In this document: positions 46,531 through 59,325 of the stretch, one piece after another
Layout: each line of letters starts with the position of its first letter
How positions within the stretch are numbered: position 1 is the first letter of the stretch
DNA from: Mauremys mutica
Taxonomy: Eukaryota; Chordata; Testudines; Geoemydidae
NCBI RefSeq assembly: GCF_020497125.1
Contig: NC_059077.1
Span: forward strand, 29,091,340-29,155,339
Direction of reading: 5' to 3'
DNA: 64,000 nucleotides
Program-made: the position numbers and the translations under genes
Notes under the pieces: generated by a model
Seen by the model: only the letters and a program-made list of their open reading frames with translations
Databases searched by the model: none
What the model was told of the DNA's origin: nothing

Positions 46531-46914
46531 CAGTAGAACCTCAGATTTACAGACACCTTGGGAATGGAGGTTGTTCGTAACTCCAAAATGTTCATAACTG
46601 AACAAAATGTTATGGTTGTTCTTTCAAACGTTTATAACTGAACATTGATTTAATACAGCTTTGAAACTTTATTATGCAGAAGAAAAATGCTGCTTTTAAC
46701 CCTCTTAATTTAAATGAAACAAACAGAAAGTTTCCTTACCTTGTCAAATTTTTGTTTTTAAACTTTCCCTTTATTTTTTAGTAGTTTTAAATAGTACTGT
46801 ACTGTATTTGCTTTTGTGTGTGTGTGTGTTACGTCTTGATTGCATACTTCCAGTTCCAAATGAGGTGTGTGGTTTACTGGTCAGTCCATAACTCTGGCAT
46901 TCATAACTCTGGTA
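46531..46914. mobile_element. Tigger-like MITE inserted in a MIR
   Basis: Left end 'cagtagaacctcagattta' is preceded by TA, as expected for pogo/Tigger insertion. The interior has 'gttcgtaactccaaaatg' and 'ttcataactgaac'. The right side keeps 'ttcataactctgg' but has lost the outermost 'ttctactg'. Non-coding. Confidence 0.6.
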
Positions 46915-46916
46915 TA

Positions 46917-47200
46917 AAGAAATTAAGTGACTTGTTCGACCTCCTGAGATCCCTTCCAACCCTAATAATCTATGATTCTAAATTCACACGGGGTGAAACT
47001 CATTCCTATGCATAAGACCAGCACAATGCACCCTTTAAGACCCACTTAATTGGGTTTTAAGTGATACATAGACCTTGGACACAGGCCCTCTGCACATGGG
47101 TGAATTTAATCCACAGTGAGTAAGTGGCAGAGATGGGAAAAGAACCTAGGTATTTTCATTTCTAGACCCATTCTCAATCCAGTAGACTGTAGTTACTCAT
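46917..47200. repeat. Mosaic of MIR and CR1 tail fragments
   Basis: 46917-46938 resumes the antisense MIR ('gaaattaagtgacttgttc'). 46939-46983 is a CR1 3' terminus ('gatcccttccaaccctaa', 'tctatgattcta'). 47115-47200 is again MIR-like ('gagtaagtggcagagatgg'). Confidence 0.45.
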
Positions 47201-48427
47201 TACGGTATACATTGCCTATTGCAATATAGATGACTGCATGGGTATTACCTCTTGTAACACTTGAGCAACCCTTGAGTTGTTGCACACTCTTAGAATCTTC
47301 AGCTGAGTAACTGACACAATTCCATGTATACGAGCAAGGACTATATTAAGAGTTTTAACAGAGTTCAACTTGTTTGCATTCATCTTTCAAAAAGAGCTTG
47401 AATTTCTAAGTCAGTCATAACCATGAAAACACACGCAAACAGCAAGTCTGAAATAAACAAAATTGAGTTAATCCAGGCCTGACTCTGCCCTAGATCCATA
47501 CTGCGGTATTGTAATGAAAACATAGAGCATTAAAGGGAGACTGTCAGCTTAAAAATCATGTATATTGCATAACTGTATTACTAGGAGCACCTTTGATGGA
47601 TAAAACTGAAAGAATTTTAAAAATCCAAGATTCTGTTTGCAATTCACTCAGCAAGGACAAAGAAAACAGATGACTCACTTTTCTTTTTATTTCTATTCAG
47701 CCCTCTGGACCAGTGATGATCCTACTGGAGTCAATAGTAAAACTCCCATTAGTTTCTGTGGAAGTAGGATTTGGCCAGTTGGCAATTTTGCTTTTCAGTT
47801 CTCATGCACTAGCACAGTGCTGCAATGTGGGAGTTGCAAACACTGCAAGGGGATGTTTAAATTCAAACAAAAATGTTTTACTGAAATGAAAAATAGTTTC
47901 CTTAAAACAGTTCTAGGACATTTAGATTTTGTAAAAGCTCTCGCCAATCCTCCAGTTCACTGACATTTTCAGCTAAAGTCCCTGATAGTGTTCTTAAGTA
48001 TTTCAGGAACTGATAGCAGTCTCTGACTTTACATCATCATCCACCAATATTGTACCATCTACCAAAAACTGCAGGTTACCAGATCCACAGATCTTCTGAA
48101 TTTGCAATGACAGATATCCAAAAGGGACATAGTTTGGACAGAAAGTTTAACAGATTTCTTTGCTGCTGTCTGAGATAGAAAACTTTAAAATGGTCTATTC
48201 TCTCAATATGAACGCAAAACTGCCATTGATGGCAGCTGTCTGCACATACTCAGAAGGTAATAGATCTCAAAAAGTGTGAATAAATAATTGATTTTTTGTT
48301 CTAGAGGGGAGCTGGGGAGAAGAGTGGAGAATAAGTCCTGGACCCTCCTATATCATAATTATCTGGCTCATGTTAGTGTTTAATACGTGTTTTTAAAGAC
48401 ACAAATGTAAAATATAGCACTTAAATT
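47201..48427. other. Upstream intergenic DNA, nothing firm
   Basis: One copy of the 'actggagtcaatagtaaaac' / 'ctcccattagtttctgtgg' motif at 47719-47785. No gene. Confidence 0.35.
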
Positions 48428-48655
48428 GGTGTGACTTAAGGGACAGAGCACTGGACTCAGACTCAAGATACCTGAGTTCTATTCCTGGCTGCTACTAGCC
48501 TGCTGGATGACCTTGGGCAAGTGACTTCACCTCTCTGTTCCTCAATTTTTTCCATCTGTAAAATGGGGATAATGATTACTGACCTTCTTTGAAAGTGGTT
48601 TGAGATCTACTGATGAAAAGCTGAGAGCTAGGGATGATGATGATGATGATGATTA
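48428..48655 (+). repeat. MIR SINE, near full length, with (GAT)7 tail
   Basis: Clear MIR order: 'gagcactggactcagactc', 'ctgagttctattcctggct', the core 'gatgaccttgggcaagtga', then 'tgtaaaatggggataatga'. The 3' end has turned into (GAT)7 at 48633-48653. Confidence 0.8.
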
Positions 48656-49031
48656 TTAAGGATGTTGGGCCAAATGCTACTTATCTTACTCTTGAAGCCA
48701 GTGGTATAGATGCAGCTAAAGCCACCTGGATTTGGCACATCCAGTAGATTTGTGAAATTCCCTCATGAACTTCTGGTGTAAAAATCAATGAATGGATTGC
48801 TGTTCTCCATAAAAACAGTTTTTCATATGTGGCAGACAAAATAGCATTAAACTCCGTATGCTTTATTCCTTCCAGGCTCCAACAGTTAGAGAATGCAATA
48901 GAATAGATGTAAGGATCCAAAGGGAAGAACCTGCAACTGCTGGTCCCTCAGTAACAGCCTCTTTGTTGCCAGCCACAGCAGACCAGCAACTGACAGGCTG
49001 TGATCCTTGTGGAGCTAAATGCCACAGGATT

Positions 49032-49278
49032 TGTGACAGCTCATGGAGGGCCTGATTAGTAGTGCTTCCAGGGTCCCTGATTGGTCAAGGTGCACTACTT
49101 AACTTCTTGGTGTCCCCTCCAGACTTATCTGTGCAATTAGATGGCTGCTATGACAGACTCTGCTCTTATGCCTGCACCTTGGCTTTGATTCCTGGCTTCC
49201 AATTCCATCTCTGGCCCTACCCACTAGGCTTAACTGGTTCCATCCACTAGGCATGACTGCCACACCTTGTCTGTGACA
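49032..49278. repeat. Possible small LTR-like repeat, TGTGACA ends
   Basis: Bounded by 'tgtgacagctcatggaggg' and 'ccttgtctgtgaca', with a CT-rich interior ('ctgcaccttggctttgattc'). It resembles a turtle LTR family, but no matching target duplication is present. Confidence 0.35.
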
Positions 49279-51541
<2,263 letters not shown>

Positions 51542-51620
51542 GTCATGACTAAGGCCCTACTTAATTTGTGATATTGCGGAAATTGTAAATCTTACAATAT
51601 TAGGCTTCTACTGCAATTTT

Positions 51621-51775
51621 GTCAGCTGGCTGATTGACAGCAGGAGTCCTGCCATACGCTGTCAGCCTTGCGTGGCTGATGGGCGGGGTCCCACTGTCAG
51701 CCCTGTGCATGACGGGGCTCCCGCCGTCAGCCCTAGGTGGCTGGTATCTGGGGCTCCCGCTGTCAGCCCTGCGCA
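51621..51775. repeat. GC-rich minisatellite, 30-40 bp units
   Basis: Five 'gtcagc' starts at 51621, 51661, 51696, 51726 and 51762, with 'ggggctcccgc' variants between them. Units are irregular in length. It lies inside the hAT-like element and so probably belongs to it. Confidence 0.7.
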
Positions 51776-51931
51776 TTAATAATTGTAATATAGTTGCAGC
51801 AAAATGTCTTGTTATCAAAAAATGAGCAGGCATAACATAATACATGAGTGTTTATATTATTATAGTGAATTTTTCTTAAACCGATATTCTCTGGCTTTTC
51901 CAAATTACCACAATTAATAAAGGTCCATAAA

Positions 51932-52125
51932 GGGATAGCTCAGTGGTTTGAGCATTGGCCTGCTAAACCCAGGTTATAAATTCAATCCTTAAGGGGGCCA
52001 CTTAGGGATCTAGGACAAAATCAGTAGTTGGTCCTGCTAGTGAAGGCAGGGGGCTGGACTTGATGACCTTTCAGGGTCCCTTCCAGTTCTATGAGATAGG
52101 TATATCTCCATATATATTATTACTT
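51932..52125 (+). mobile_element. tRNA-derived SINE of turtle Cry type
   Basis: Head 'gggatagctcagtggtttg' includes the pol III A box (51936-51946). A decayed B box 'aaattcaatcc' follows at 51978-51988. The body has 'gggggctggacttgatgacc', 'cagggtcccttccagttct' and a short AT-rich tail. This lysine-tRNA-related SINE is characteristic of hidden-necked turtles and is the best organism clue in the window. Confidence 0.85.
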
Positions 52126-52254
52126 TTCGGCAATTTTCCATGTCTTGTCTGCAGCTCAGCCACAATTATTTGACAATCACCCCACGATTCAAGTAGGGCC
52201 TTAGTCATGGCTGAAATATGACCACTCAGATATATACACTCTTCTTCTTATTCA

Positions 52255-52380
52255 ATACTTATATTTTGACAGTGTGCACAGGCTCTAATGAGTCCCCTCT
52301 TGTGCGATGTGCTGTACAGACACAGAGCTACTCATGGTCCCTGCCTCAAAGAGAGTTGATAGTTTAACTATGACCTTTCC
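52255..52380. repeat. Old LINE/SINE tail fragment
   Basis: 'gcgatgtgctgtacagacac' then 'ggtccctgcctcaaagag' is a common tail block of an ancient vertebrate repeat. Confidence 0.4.
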
Positions 52381-53321
52381 TTAAGATGTTTTTGTTCTTA
52401 AAGGAGGTAGGTTCCAGTTGTGAGCTAGTTATGTCTCGTTAAATGTAAGTTAAAATGAAACCTCAGAAATTCAATTTAGTCATGATTTATGTTTATTAGC
52501 AAATTGTTTAGGTTTCTATTAAGATCAAAATACATAAGCAAAGGATAATGATACAGTATCCTCTTTCTAAGATTATTTAAAATGTATACAACATGTTAAA
52601 GATTTAGGAAACTCTCTGAAGTGAAGTCATCCATCCTGCTAGCCTTAGAGACATAATTTTTCTGTAAGGTATATAGCTAACAACTGGCCACACAGATCCA
52701 CATTACTAAAGTTTTTATCCACATTGCAAGTCACTGATGATAATTAGCTCTAAATGTAAAATTCCCTAAATTTGACATTTGATGTAGCCTTCATTCAATT
52801 GCAAAAGAAGGCATTTGCATGCTAAAAATAACTTACATTGCCTCTTGCATGTTAAAAATGGCCATAAATGTCTTCCCTGGGTATTCACTAAATATAAGAA
52901 AATCACTGCAGGCATTTTTCCAACCTCCACTATGCAGCTCAGGGGTGCATAGCTCTTAAAGCCAGCAGAGTCTGCCAACACAAGTGGTATTTCTGACCAT
53001 AACAAGCACTTGAGGCCTCTGCGTACAATGCAGGCTAATTCTGACCATTTCCCAGAAAACTGGAGGAACAGATCGCACCCAAACAGGCAGGCCGCAAGAG
53101 AAAAGAAAAAGAGAAATCTCAGTTTCCTTCTCCCTGACTGCTCTTGTGAGGCTGCCCAGCCTCATTACATTTTAACCCTATTATTTTCATGATAAAGGGT
53201 TAATCCTGCCAACCCTAATTCTCCTGAGTTGTTCTACTCACACAACAACTCACCCAGATAAGGGTTTGTAAGACTGGGCCCTTTATGTTTTATGCATCTG
53301 AATATTCAAAGATAATACGAC
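52381..53321. other. Intergenic DNA, nothing recognised
   Basis: AT-rich, no gene and no defined repeat. Confidence 0.4.
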
Positions 53322-53461
53322 TGTGACAGGGTGTGTTCCCTACATTGGCTCTGAAAGGGTTAATGTGGGCCCCCTGAGAGGCCAGTTAGGCTACCTTGCT
53401 GCACCTGGAGTGACAAGCAGGCTTAACTGAGGATGAAGCCCAGCTGGGCAGGAGCTGGGTG
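53322..53461 (+). repeat. Host repeat of the Gypsy insertion, left part
   Basis: Starts 'tgtgacagggtgtgttccc' and continues 'ctctgaaagggttaatgtg', a GC-rich turtle repeat. The Gypsy element enters at gttag, and the repeat continues at 57791. Confidence 0.5.
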
Positions 53462-53466
53462 GTTAG
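53462..53466 (+). other. Gypsy target-site duplication, left
   Basis: gttag, repeated exactly at 57786-57790. Five bases is normal for Ty3/Gypsy integrase. Confidence 0.95.
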
Positions 53467-53657
53467 TGTTGTGTATTTGGTTGTCATGGGTTTTGTTACT
53501 ATGGCAACTGAGTTAGACTATTAAGGGATAGCTCAGCCGGTTTCAACCGGCTGAGTGAGCTCTCTGTTTCTGTAAATAAAATGGAGGTTTTGGTTAGCTG
53601 TCTGCTCTCTGGCCTCAAGTGATTGCTTCCTACACCGGCTGCCCCTAGGACATAACA
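53467..53657 (+). repeat. Gypsy 5' LTR
   Basis: 191 bp. Contains an 11-bp inverted repeat 'ctcagccggtt' with a 2-nt loop (53532-53555) and AATAAA at 53575-53580. The single difference from the 3' LTR is G at 53593 against T at 57721. Confidence 0.95.
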
Positions 53658-53681
53658 CTGGCGACGAGGGTGGGATCCTGG
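53658..53681 (+). other. Gypsy primer-binding-site region
   Basis: 'ctggcgacgagggtgggatc' starts directly after the 5' LTR, where the tRNA primer site belongs. 'tggcgacgagg' is a form seen in vertebrate Gypsy elements; I could not assign the tRNA. Confidence 0.6.
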
Positions 53682-53745
53682 TGCTGCTCCAGTAACAGAA
53701 GGAAGTAGAAGTCAAGGTAAAGACCAAACAAAGAAAAAAAGCTGC

Positions 53746-56043
53746 TTGTTTGCACTGACTGTGAAAGTGAAACTAAAAATCATGGCTACTCTGACCAGGC
53801 CCCTGGAGCCTTTTGATGAGAATACAGAGCAGTGGCATGTGTATACTGAGCGTTTTGAGCTTTTTGGTATTGCAAATGACATTACAGAAGCGAAGAAGGT
53901 GCCAATATTCTTAACTGTTGTAGGGGCTAAAACCTACTCTCTGCTACGCAGCTTACTACACCCTGTTAAGCCTGAGACTAAATCTTACAGTGACATTGTG
54001 GAAATCCTGGGGTCTCATTTCTCCCCAAAACCACTGGTAATTGTTGAAAGATATAGGTTCCACAAAAGAGACCAAAAGGAAGATGAAACAGTTGTACAAT
54101 TTGTAGCCATTTTAAAAAAGCTAGCAGAATACTGTGGCAAAAAGGGACACATTGAGTATGCCTGTAAACAAAAGAAAAAGAGGCCTGTGGTCTGGCCAAC
54201 AAAAAGAGGAACCTTGCATACCCTAGAGCAGACCCAGGATGATCAAGGTGACACCTCCTCACAAGAGGAAGTGCCACTGCATGTTTTGTCTTTGGCAGCG
54301 GGCTCACATGAATACTGGGTAATCCCCTTATTGGAGGGCAAACCTATACGCATGGAACTAGACACCGGTGCAGCTGTCTCGCTGGTTCCTGAGACTGTGT
54401 ATAAGGAAAAGCTACAGCATCTTCCGCTTAAGGCAACAAAAACTGTTCTGAAGACGTATACAGGTGAAGCTGTGCCCATGTTGGGCACTATTGATGTTAA
54501 GGTGGAGCTCAATGGACAGGCGGCTAAATTGCCACTGTTTGTGGTGAGAGGTGACTACCCAGCCTTAATGGGTAGGTCTTGGCTTGGGAAGATTCAGCTG
54601 AACTGGGCAGAAGTGCACCGGATGACTAAAGAAGAAACCAGTCTAACCCCTATACTAAGGAAACATGCTGCTGTTTTTGGAGATGATTTGGGAAGTATGA
54701 AGGGAATCACTGTGACATTGAACATTAAACCTGGCAGTCCACCAAAATATCTGAAAGCCCGAACTGTGCCATATGCCATCAGACCAAAAGTTGAAGCAGA
54801 CCTGGAGCGCCTGGTCACCAATGGAGTCCTAATACCAGTTACCCATAGCTCATGGGCCACTCCTATCGTTCCAATCGTGAAGAAAGATGGCTCTCTCCGG
54901 ATTTGCGGTGATTTTAAAGTCACTGTCAACCCAGTGTTGTGTGCAGAGCAATACCCGCTTCCCCGCATCGATGACCTCTTCGCAGGCCTGGCTGGGGGAC
55001 AAAAGTTCAGTAAGATTGATCTGAGTCAAGCATATTTACAGATGCACGTCGATGAAAAGTCCCAAGAGCTGTTGACTATTGTGACTCATAAGGGGCTTTA
55101 TCGATACTGTCGCCTACCCTTCGGAATCACATCGGCTCCCACCCTGTTCCAAAGGGCTATGGACCAGATCTTGTGTGGCTTGTCAGGAGTTCAGTGCTAT
55201 CTGGATGATATCCTGGTCACTGGAAGAAATGAAGAGGATCACTTAAAGAATTTAGAGGCTACCCTACAAAGACTGGAAGAGTATGGCCTACGAGTTCGCA
55301 AAGACAAGTGTGAATTCTTCAAGCCCTCTGTTGAATATTTGGGACACATCATCGATTCTGCAGGTCTTCATAAGGCCCCTGCAAAAGTTAAAGCTATTGT
55401 GGAGGCTCCCCCACCTCGAAATGTAAGCCAGCTACGCTCATTTCTAGGACTACTGAACTATTATGGAAAGTTCATCTCACAGTTAGCCACACTGCTAAAA
55501 CCACTTCATGAGCTCCTTGGGCAGAACAAGGCTTGGAAGTGGACTGAAGCCTGTGATGTTGCATTTAACAAAGCTAAGGATGCATTGTTAAATTCTGAAG
55601 TTCTAACGCACTTTGATCCATCCTTACCCCTGCAATTGGCCTGCGATGCTTCCCCTTATGGAGTGGGAGCGGTCGTGTCACACATTATGCCTTCGGGAGA
55701 AGAAAGACCTATTGCTTTTGCTTCACGCACTCTAAGCAAAGCAGAAACTAACTACGCCCAAATCGAACGTGAGGCATTAGGAATTGTTTTTGGAATTAGG
55801 AAGTTTCATCAGTACCTGTTTGGGCGAAAGTTTACTCTTCTTACAGACCATCGACCTCTGACATCAATTTTTGGACCCTACACAGGCATTCCCCCATTAG
55901 CTGCTAGTCGTATGCAACGTTGGGCATTGATACTTTCTGCACACACATATGAAATCAAATATCGGAAATCCACTCTGCACGGAAATCCACGGCAATGCAG
56001 ATGGCCTCTCAAGGTTGCCTTTACCGGTCAAACATCAAGATAG
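53746..56043 (+). pseudogene. Gypsy gag-protease-RT-RNase H (internally deleted)
   Basis: 765-codon frame; the likely start is Met13 (53782, MATLTRPLEPFDEN). Residues 13-129 are the gag N-terminal region. It then passes straight into a zinc-knuckle remnant, C130-x4-H135-x4-C140, lacking the first Cys, because most of gag is deleted. Protease Asp-Thr-Gly is at 206. RT shows ICGDFK (about 388) and YLDD (485). RNase H shows the ACDAS motif (634) and TDHRPL (about 699). After HGN (about 748) the frame is wrong and ends at 56043. RT and RNase H themselves look intact. Confidence 0.9.
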
Positions 56044-57463
56044 TGCCCAAAAGGAAATCTTCTACTTTGAACAGGTAGAGAATACACCCATCACTGCTAC
56101 TCAGATAAAGAAGGCAACCCGCGTTGACCCAGTATTATCCCAAGTTATGGACCTGGTGATGCATGGAAAATCTCGACAAACCTCTCCGGTCTCACCCGAC
56201 CTTGTTCCCTACATGTCCAGGCGGACGGAGTTATCGGTCCAATCTGGTTGTTTGTTGTGGGGGAGGCGTGTCATTATTCCACCACCCCTGAGATCACAGA
56301 TGTTAGAACAGCTACATTCCGGTCACTGTGGAATAGTGCGCATGAAGGAAATTGCACGAAGCTATTTTTGGTGGCCTAGATTGGACAGTGCTATTGAAGA
56401 GAAGGCAAAAGCTTGTATGTCATGTCAGAGTGTAAGAAATGCACCCCAGTGGGTACCCCTACACCCATGGGACTGGCCTGAAAACCCGTGGCAATGTATT
56501 CACGTTGACTTTGCTGGCCCCCTTGAAGGAAGCATGTTCTTGGTGGCAGTAGATGCCCATTCTAAATGGCCAGAAGTCTCTATAATGCAGTCCACTACTG
56601 CAGAGAGTACTATCCAAAAACTACGAGGACTCTTTAGTTCTTTTGGTCTGCCAGAACAACTTGTGAGCGACAACGGACCGCAGTTCGTCTCTCAGGAGTT
56701 TCAAAATTTTATGAAGGCAAATGGGATACACCACATCACGTCAGCACCATATCATCCGTCCACCAACGGATTAGCTGAAAGATTTGTGCAGACAATGAAA
56801 AACGCTTTGAAATCAGCAAAGGGACAACACTCCATTCAAAAGCGTCTGGATACCTTCTTACTTTCCTATAGAAACACACCTCATGCTACGACCCAGGCTT
56901 CCCCAGCCTTTCTAATGATGGGACGACAGCTGCGCACTTGCTTTGATCTGCTGAAACCTTCTGAACCCAGACAAACTGTGCAACATCAGCAGCAATATCA
57001 AGTAATCGGACGGGCACCCAGAGCAAAAGACCGAACCTTTAGCCCAGGGCAGCCAGTTTTGGCTCGGAATTATACTTCCAGAGCTAAACGGGTCCCGGCC
57101 ACAGTCATCACTCAAACAGGACCTGTTTCCTATACAGTCCGGACTGCAGAGAATCTTACCTGGCGGCGACATGTAGATCAGCTGTTGCCAGGTCATGCCA
57201 GTCTTCAGGACCCATCTGCAGTTGAGGGGTCTGACTTCACCCCTCCTGGTGAGACACCGAATCATGAGTCACCTGTTCCTGACTGTTCTCCTCCATTACT
57301 GCCGGCAGCTGAGATACCCCTTTGCCCAGCACGAGCTGATACCACCTCCTCACCTATTCGTGCTGCGGACCCTGAGCCCCTAGTACTTTCGGGTGCAACA
57401 ACACCAGAAGTTCGCCGTAATCCACCTAGAGACAGAAGGCCTCCTCATCGGCTGGATCTTTAG
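55949..57463 (+). pseudogene. Gypsy integrase (frame separated from RT)
   Basis: Open frame of 504 codons, offset by +1 from the RT frame. The real integrase part begins after the duplication at about 55998 (DGLSRLPLPV). Zinc-binding H123, H126, C156 and C159. Catalytic D187 (HVDFAG), D241 (SDNGPQF) and E277 (GLAERF) give a D-x53-D-x35-E triad. A GPVSY segment near 390 resembles the GPY/F module. The C-terminal tail is Pro/Ser-rich. The domain is complete, but as read from the genome it lacks its own start and would need the pol frame. Confidence 0.9.
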
Positions 57464-57594
57464 TTAGGGCGAACCCACGGTTATGGGGCAAAATAATCCC
57501 CAGGGTTTAGCCGGGAATGGAGGCAGTCTACCCTCCTTCTCTAGTTTAGTGTGTGTTTTATTTAGGGGATGTTCTTATTAGGGGGGGAGGAATA
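57464..57594 (+). other. Gypsy 3' non-coding part with polypurine tract
   Basis: About 130 bases between the pol stop and the 3' LTR. The polypurine tract 'gggggggaggaa' at 57581-57592 ends two bases before the LTR. Confidence 0.85.
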
Positions 57595-57785
57595 TGTTGT
57601 GTATTTGGTTGTCATGGGTTTTGTTACTATGGCAACTGAGTTAGACTATTAAGGGATAGCTCAGCCGGTTTCAACCGGCTGAGTGAGCTCTCTGTTTCTG
57701 TAAATAAAATGGAGGTTTTGTTTAGCTGTCTGCTCTCTGGCCTCAAGTGATTGCTTCCTACACCGGCTGCCCCTAGGACATAACA
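57595..57785 (+). repeat. Gypsy 3' LTR
   Basis: 191 bp, 190 identical to the 5' LTR. AATAAA at 57703-57708. Followed by the right target duplication gttag (57786-57790). Confidence 0.95.
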
Positions 57786-57790
57786 GTTAG

Positions 57791-58565
57791 TTTAAAGAGA
57801 GGAAGTACAGCTTAGAAAGGGACTGTATGCTGAAACTCTGCAGTTGTTCTCCGTGATCAGAGACTAGAGAGAACAGAGCGGGAGGGTCAAGAAAGAAGGC
57901 TGGGGCAGAGTGTAAGTCCGGGGAGTGTCACCTAAGTGGACGAAGCTGGCAGGAGTGGCATGGACCAGGGTCTGGTGACAAGCCCTGACAAAAGGGCAGA
58001 ACCTGGACTTCCAAGGAGAGAGCCCTGAGAGGCATTTAATTGAGAGAGATGTAAGGCTAAGCCAAAGAAGGATGGAAGTGAGTTTTTGTTTATACTTTTT
58101 ATGCTGGGGGTTTTGTTAGGGGATTCCAGGGGTGGGCTCTGAGATTCCCAGCACTGTAAGATGGCTTAACCTAGAGATGTAATGGGAAAGATGCTCAGGG
58201 AGTGAGCAGCAAATAGCTGTGTGGACCAGACCTTGGCTGCTGGTTATAGGGTCCCTTGGCTGGAACCTGGTGTAGTGATAAGGTCCAGGTTTTCCCTACT
58301 AGCCACCAGAAAAGGTGAGGGGAAGTCTCTGAGAAGGAGACCCTAAGAGATGGGTATAAGGACCATGGGGGCCCAGATTTGGGGCTGGAGATCTGATACA
58401 AAGTTTTGGACATTGGTTTCTTGGCTACCCTAGAAGGGGTGGATTTAAATCGTGGCCTGACTGTAGGGCTGAGGACCATTGTGGCTGTTGGCAGGGGCTA
58501 CTATACAGGAAGAGAGCTGTTATACCACATCCAGATATGAGGAGGTACTTCAGTGATGAGTCCAC
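57791..58565 (+). repeat. Host repeat of the Gypsy insertion, right part
   Basis: Continuation of the GC-rich repeat from 53461. It is rich in AAGGAGAGAGCCCTGAGAG-like text and ends near 'gatgagtccactcc', similar to the end of the repeat at 1-476. ORFs in it are spurious. Confidence 0.45.
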
Positions 58566-58784
58566 TCCTTCACAAGGACTTTGAAATATGAATATCAAAC
58601 AGCAATCATTTCATTCACCCATAATACTCACAGCCTATGCTGTAGGCCACTAACTTGTAAAGAGTAGACTCAGAAAGGAGAATGTAGGAAAGATAAAAAA
58701 TTAAGTTGCACTTGCCAGTAGCATTTTGGGGTGTATTAACAGGTGAGTTGTATGTAAGACACAGCATGTAATCATCCCATTTTA

Positions 58785-59325
58785 TGTGGCACTGGTGAGA
58801 CCTCAGCGGGCGTACTGTATCCGGGTCTAGTTGCCAGATTCTAGGAAAGATGTGGACAAATTGGCGAGAGTCCAGAGGAGAGTGACAAAAATGATTAAAG
58901 GTTTAGAAAACCTGATCTATAAAGAAAAGATAAAAAACTGGTCATGTTTAGACCTGAGAAAAGAAGACTCATGGGGGAACCTGGTAATAGTCTTTGAATA
59001 TGTTAAGGGCTATTATGAAGAGGATGGTGATCACTTATTCTCCATGTCCACTGAAGTTAGGAAGTAATGGTCTTAATCATCAACAAGAGAAATTTAGGTT
59101 AGATATTAGGAAGAGATTTCTAATTATAAGGGTAGTTAAGCTCTGAAATAGGATTCCAAGGGAGGTTGTAGAATTTGCATCATTGGAGGCTGTTAAGAAC
59201 AGGTTGGACAAACACCAGTCAGGGATGGTCTAGGTTTATTTGGCCATGTCTCAGCACAGGGGGCTGAACTTGATGACTGTTTGAGATCCCATCCAGCACT
59301 ACGTGTCTATGGTTCTATTAATTCC
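58785..59325 (+). mobile_element. CR1 3' end, older subfamily
   Basis: Reads the CR1 RT C-terminal region ('gtggcactggtgagacctc', 'gaccagaggagagtgacaaa'-like, 'gaagagatttctaattat') and 3' UTR to 'ctatggttctatta'. 5'-truncated. Same older subfamily as the antisense copy at 13700-14796. Confidence 0.75.

Larger units (their letters stand above)
51550..52203. mobile_element. hAT-like non-autonomous element with nested inserts
   Basis: A perfect 19-bp inverted repeat 'catgactaaggccctactt' sits at 51544-51562 and 52191-52209. Because 'gtcatgac' is itself a palindrome, the outer 8 bases fit a target duplication better (gtcatgac 51542-51549 and gtcatggc 52204-52211, one mismatch), leaving termini 'taaggccctactt'. 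The element holds a GC-rich minisatellite and a Cry SINE. No ORF. Confidence 0.7.
53467..57785 (+). mobile_element. Ty3/Gypsy LTR retrotransposon, young, defective
   Basis: A 4319-bp element with two 191-bp LTRs (TG...CA), a 5-bp duplication, a leader, gag-protease-RT-RNase H in one frame and integrase in another. The order PR, RT, RH, IN is the Gypsy order. The LTRs differ at one base only, so insertion was recent. It is defective through a gag deletion (about 54133) and a 10-bp duplication with frameshift (55978-55997). No envelope-like ORF and no host gene capture is visible. Confidence 0.95.

Noticed and set aside
51544..52209. Reading the 19-bp inverted repeat as the complete terminus
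   Set aside because: The outer bases are palindromic and fit better as an 8-bp target duplication, with the terminus starting at 'taaggccc'.
53978..54968. Minus-strand ORFs of 89-124 codons under the Gypsy pol
   Set aside because: Antisense shadows of the gag-pol frame.
57464..57594. A third (envelope-like) ORF in the Gypsy element
   Set aside because: Only about 130 bases separate the integrase stop from the 3' LTR, and no ORF is there.
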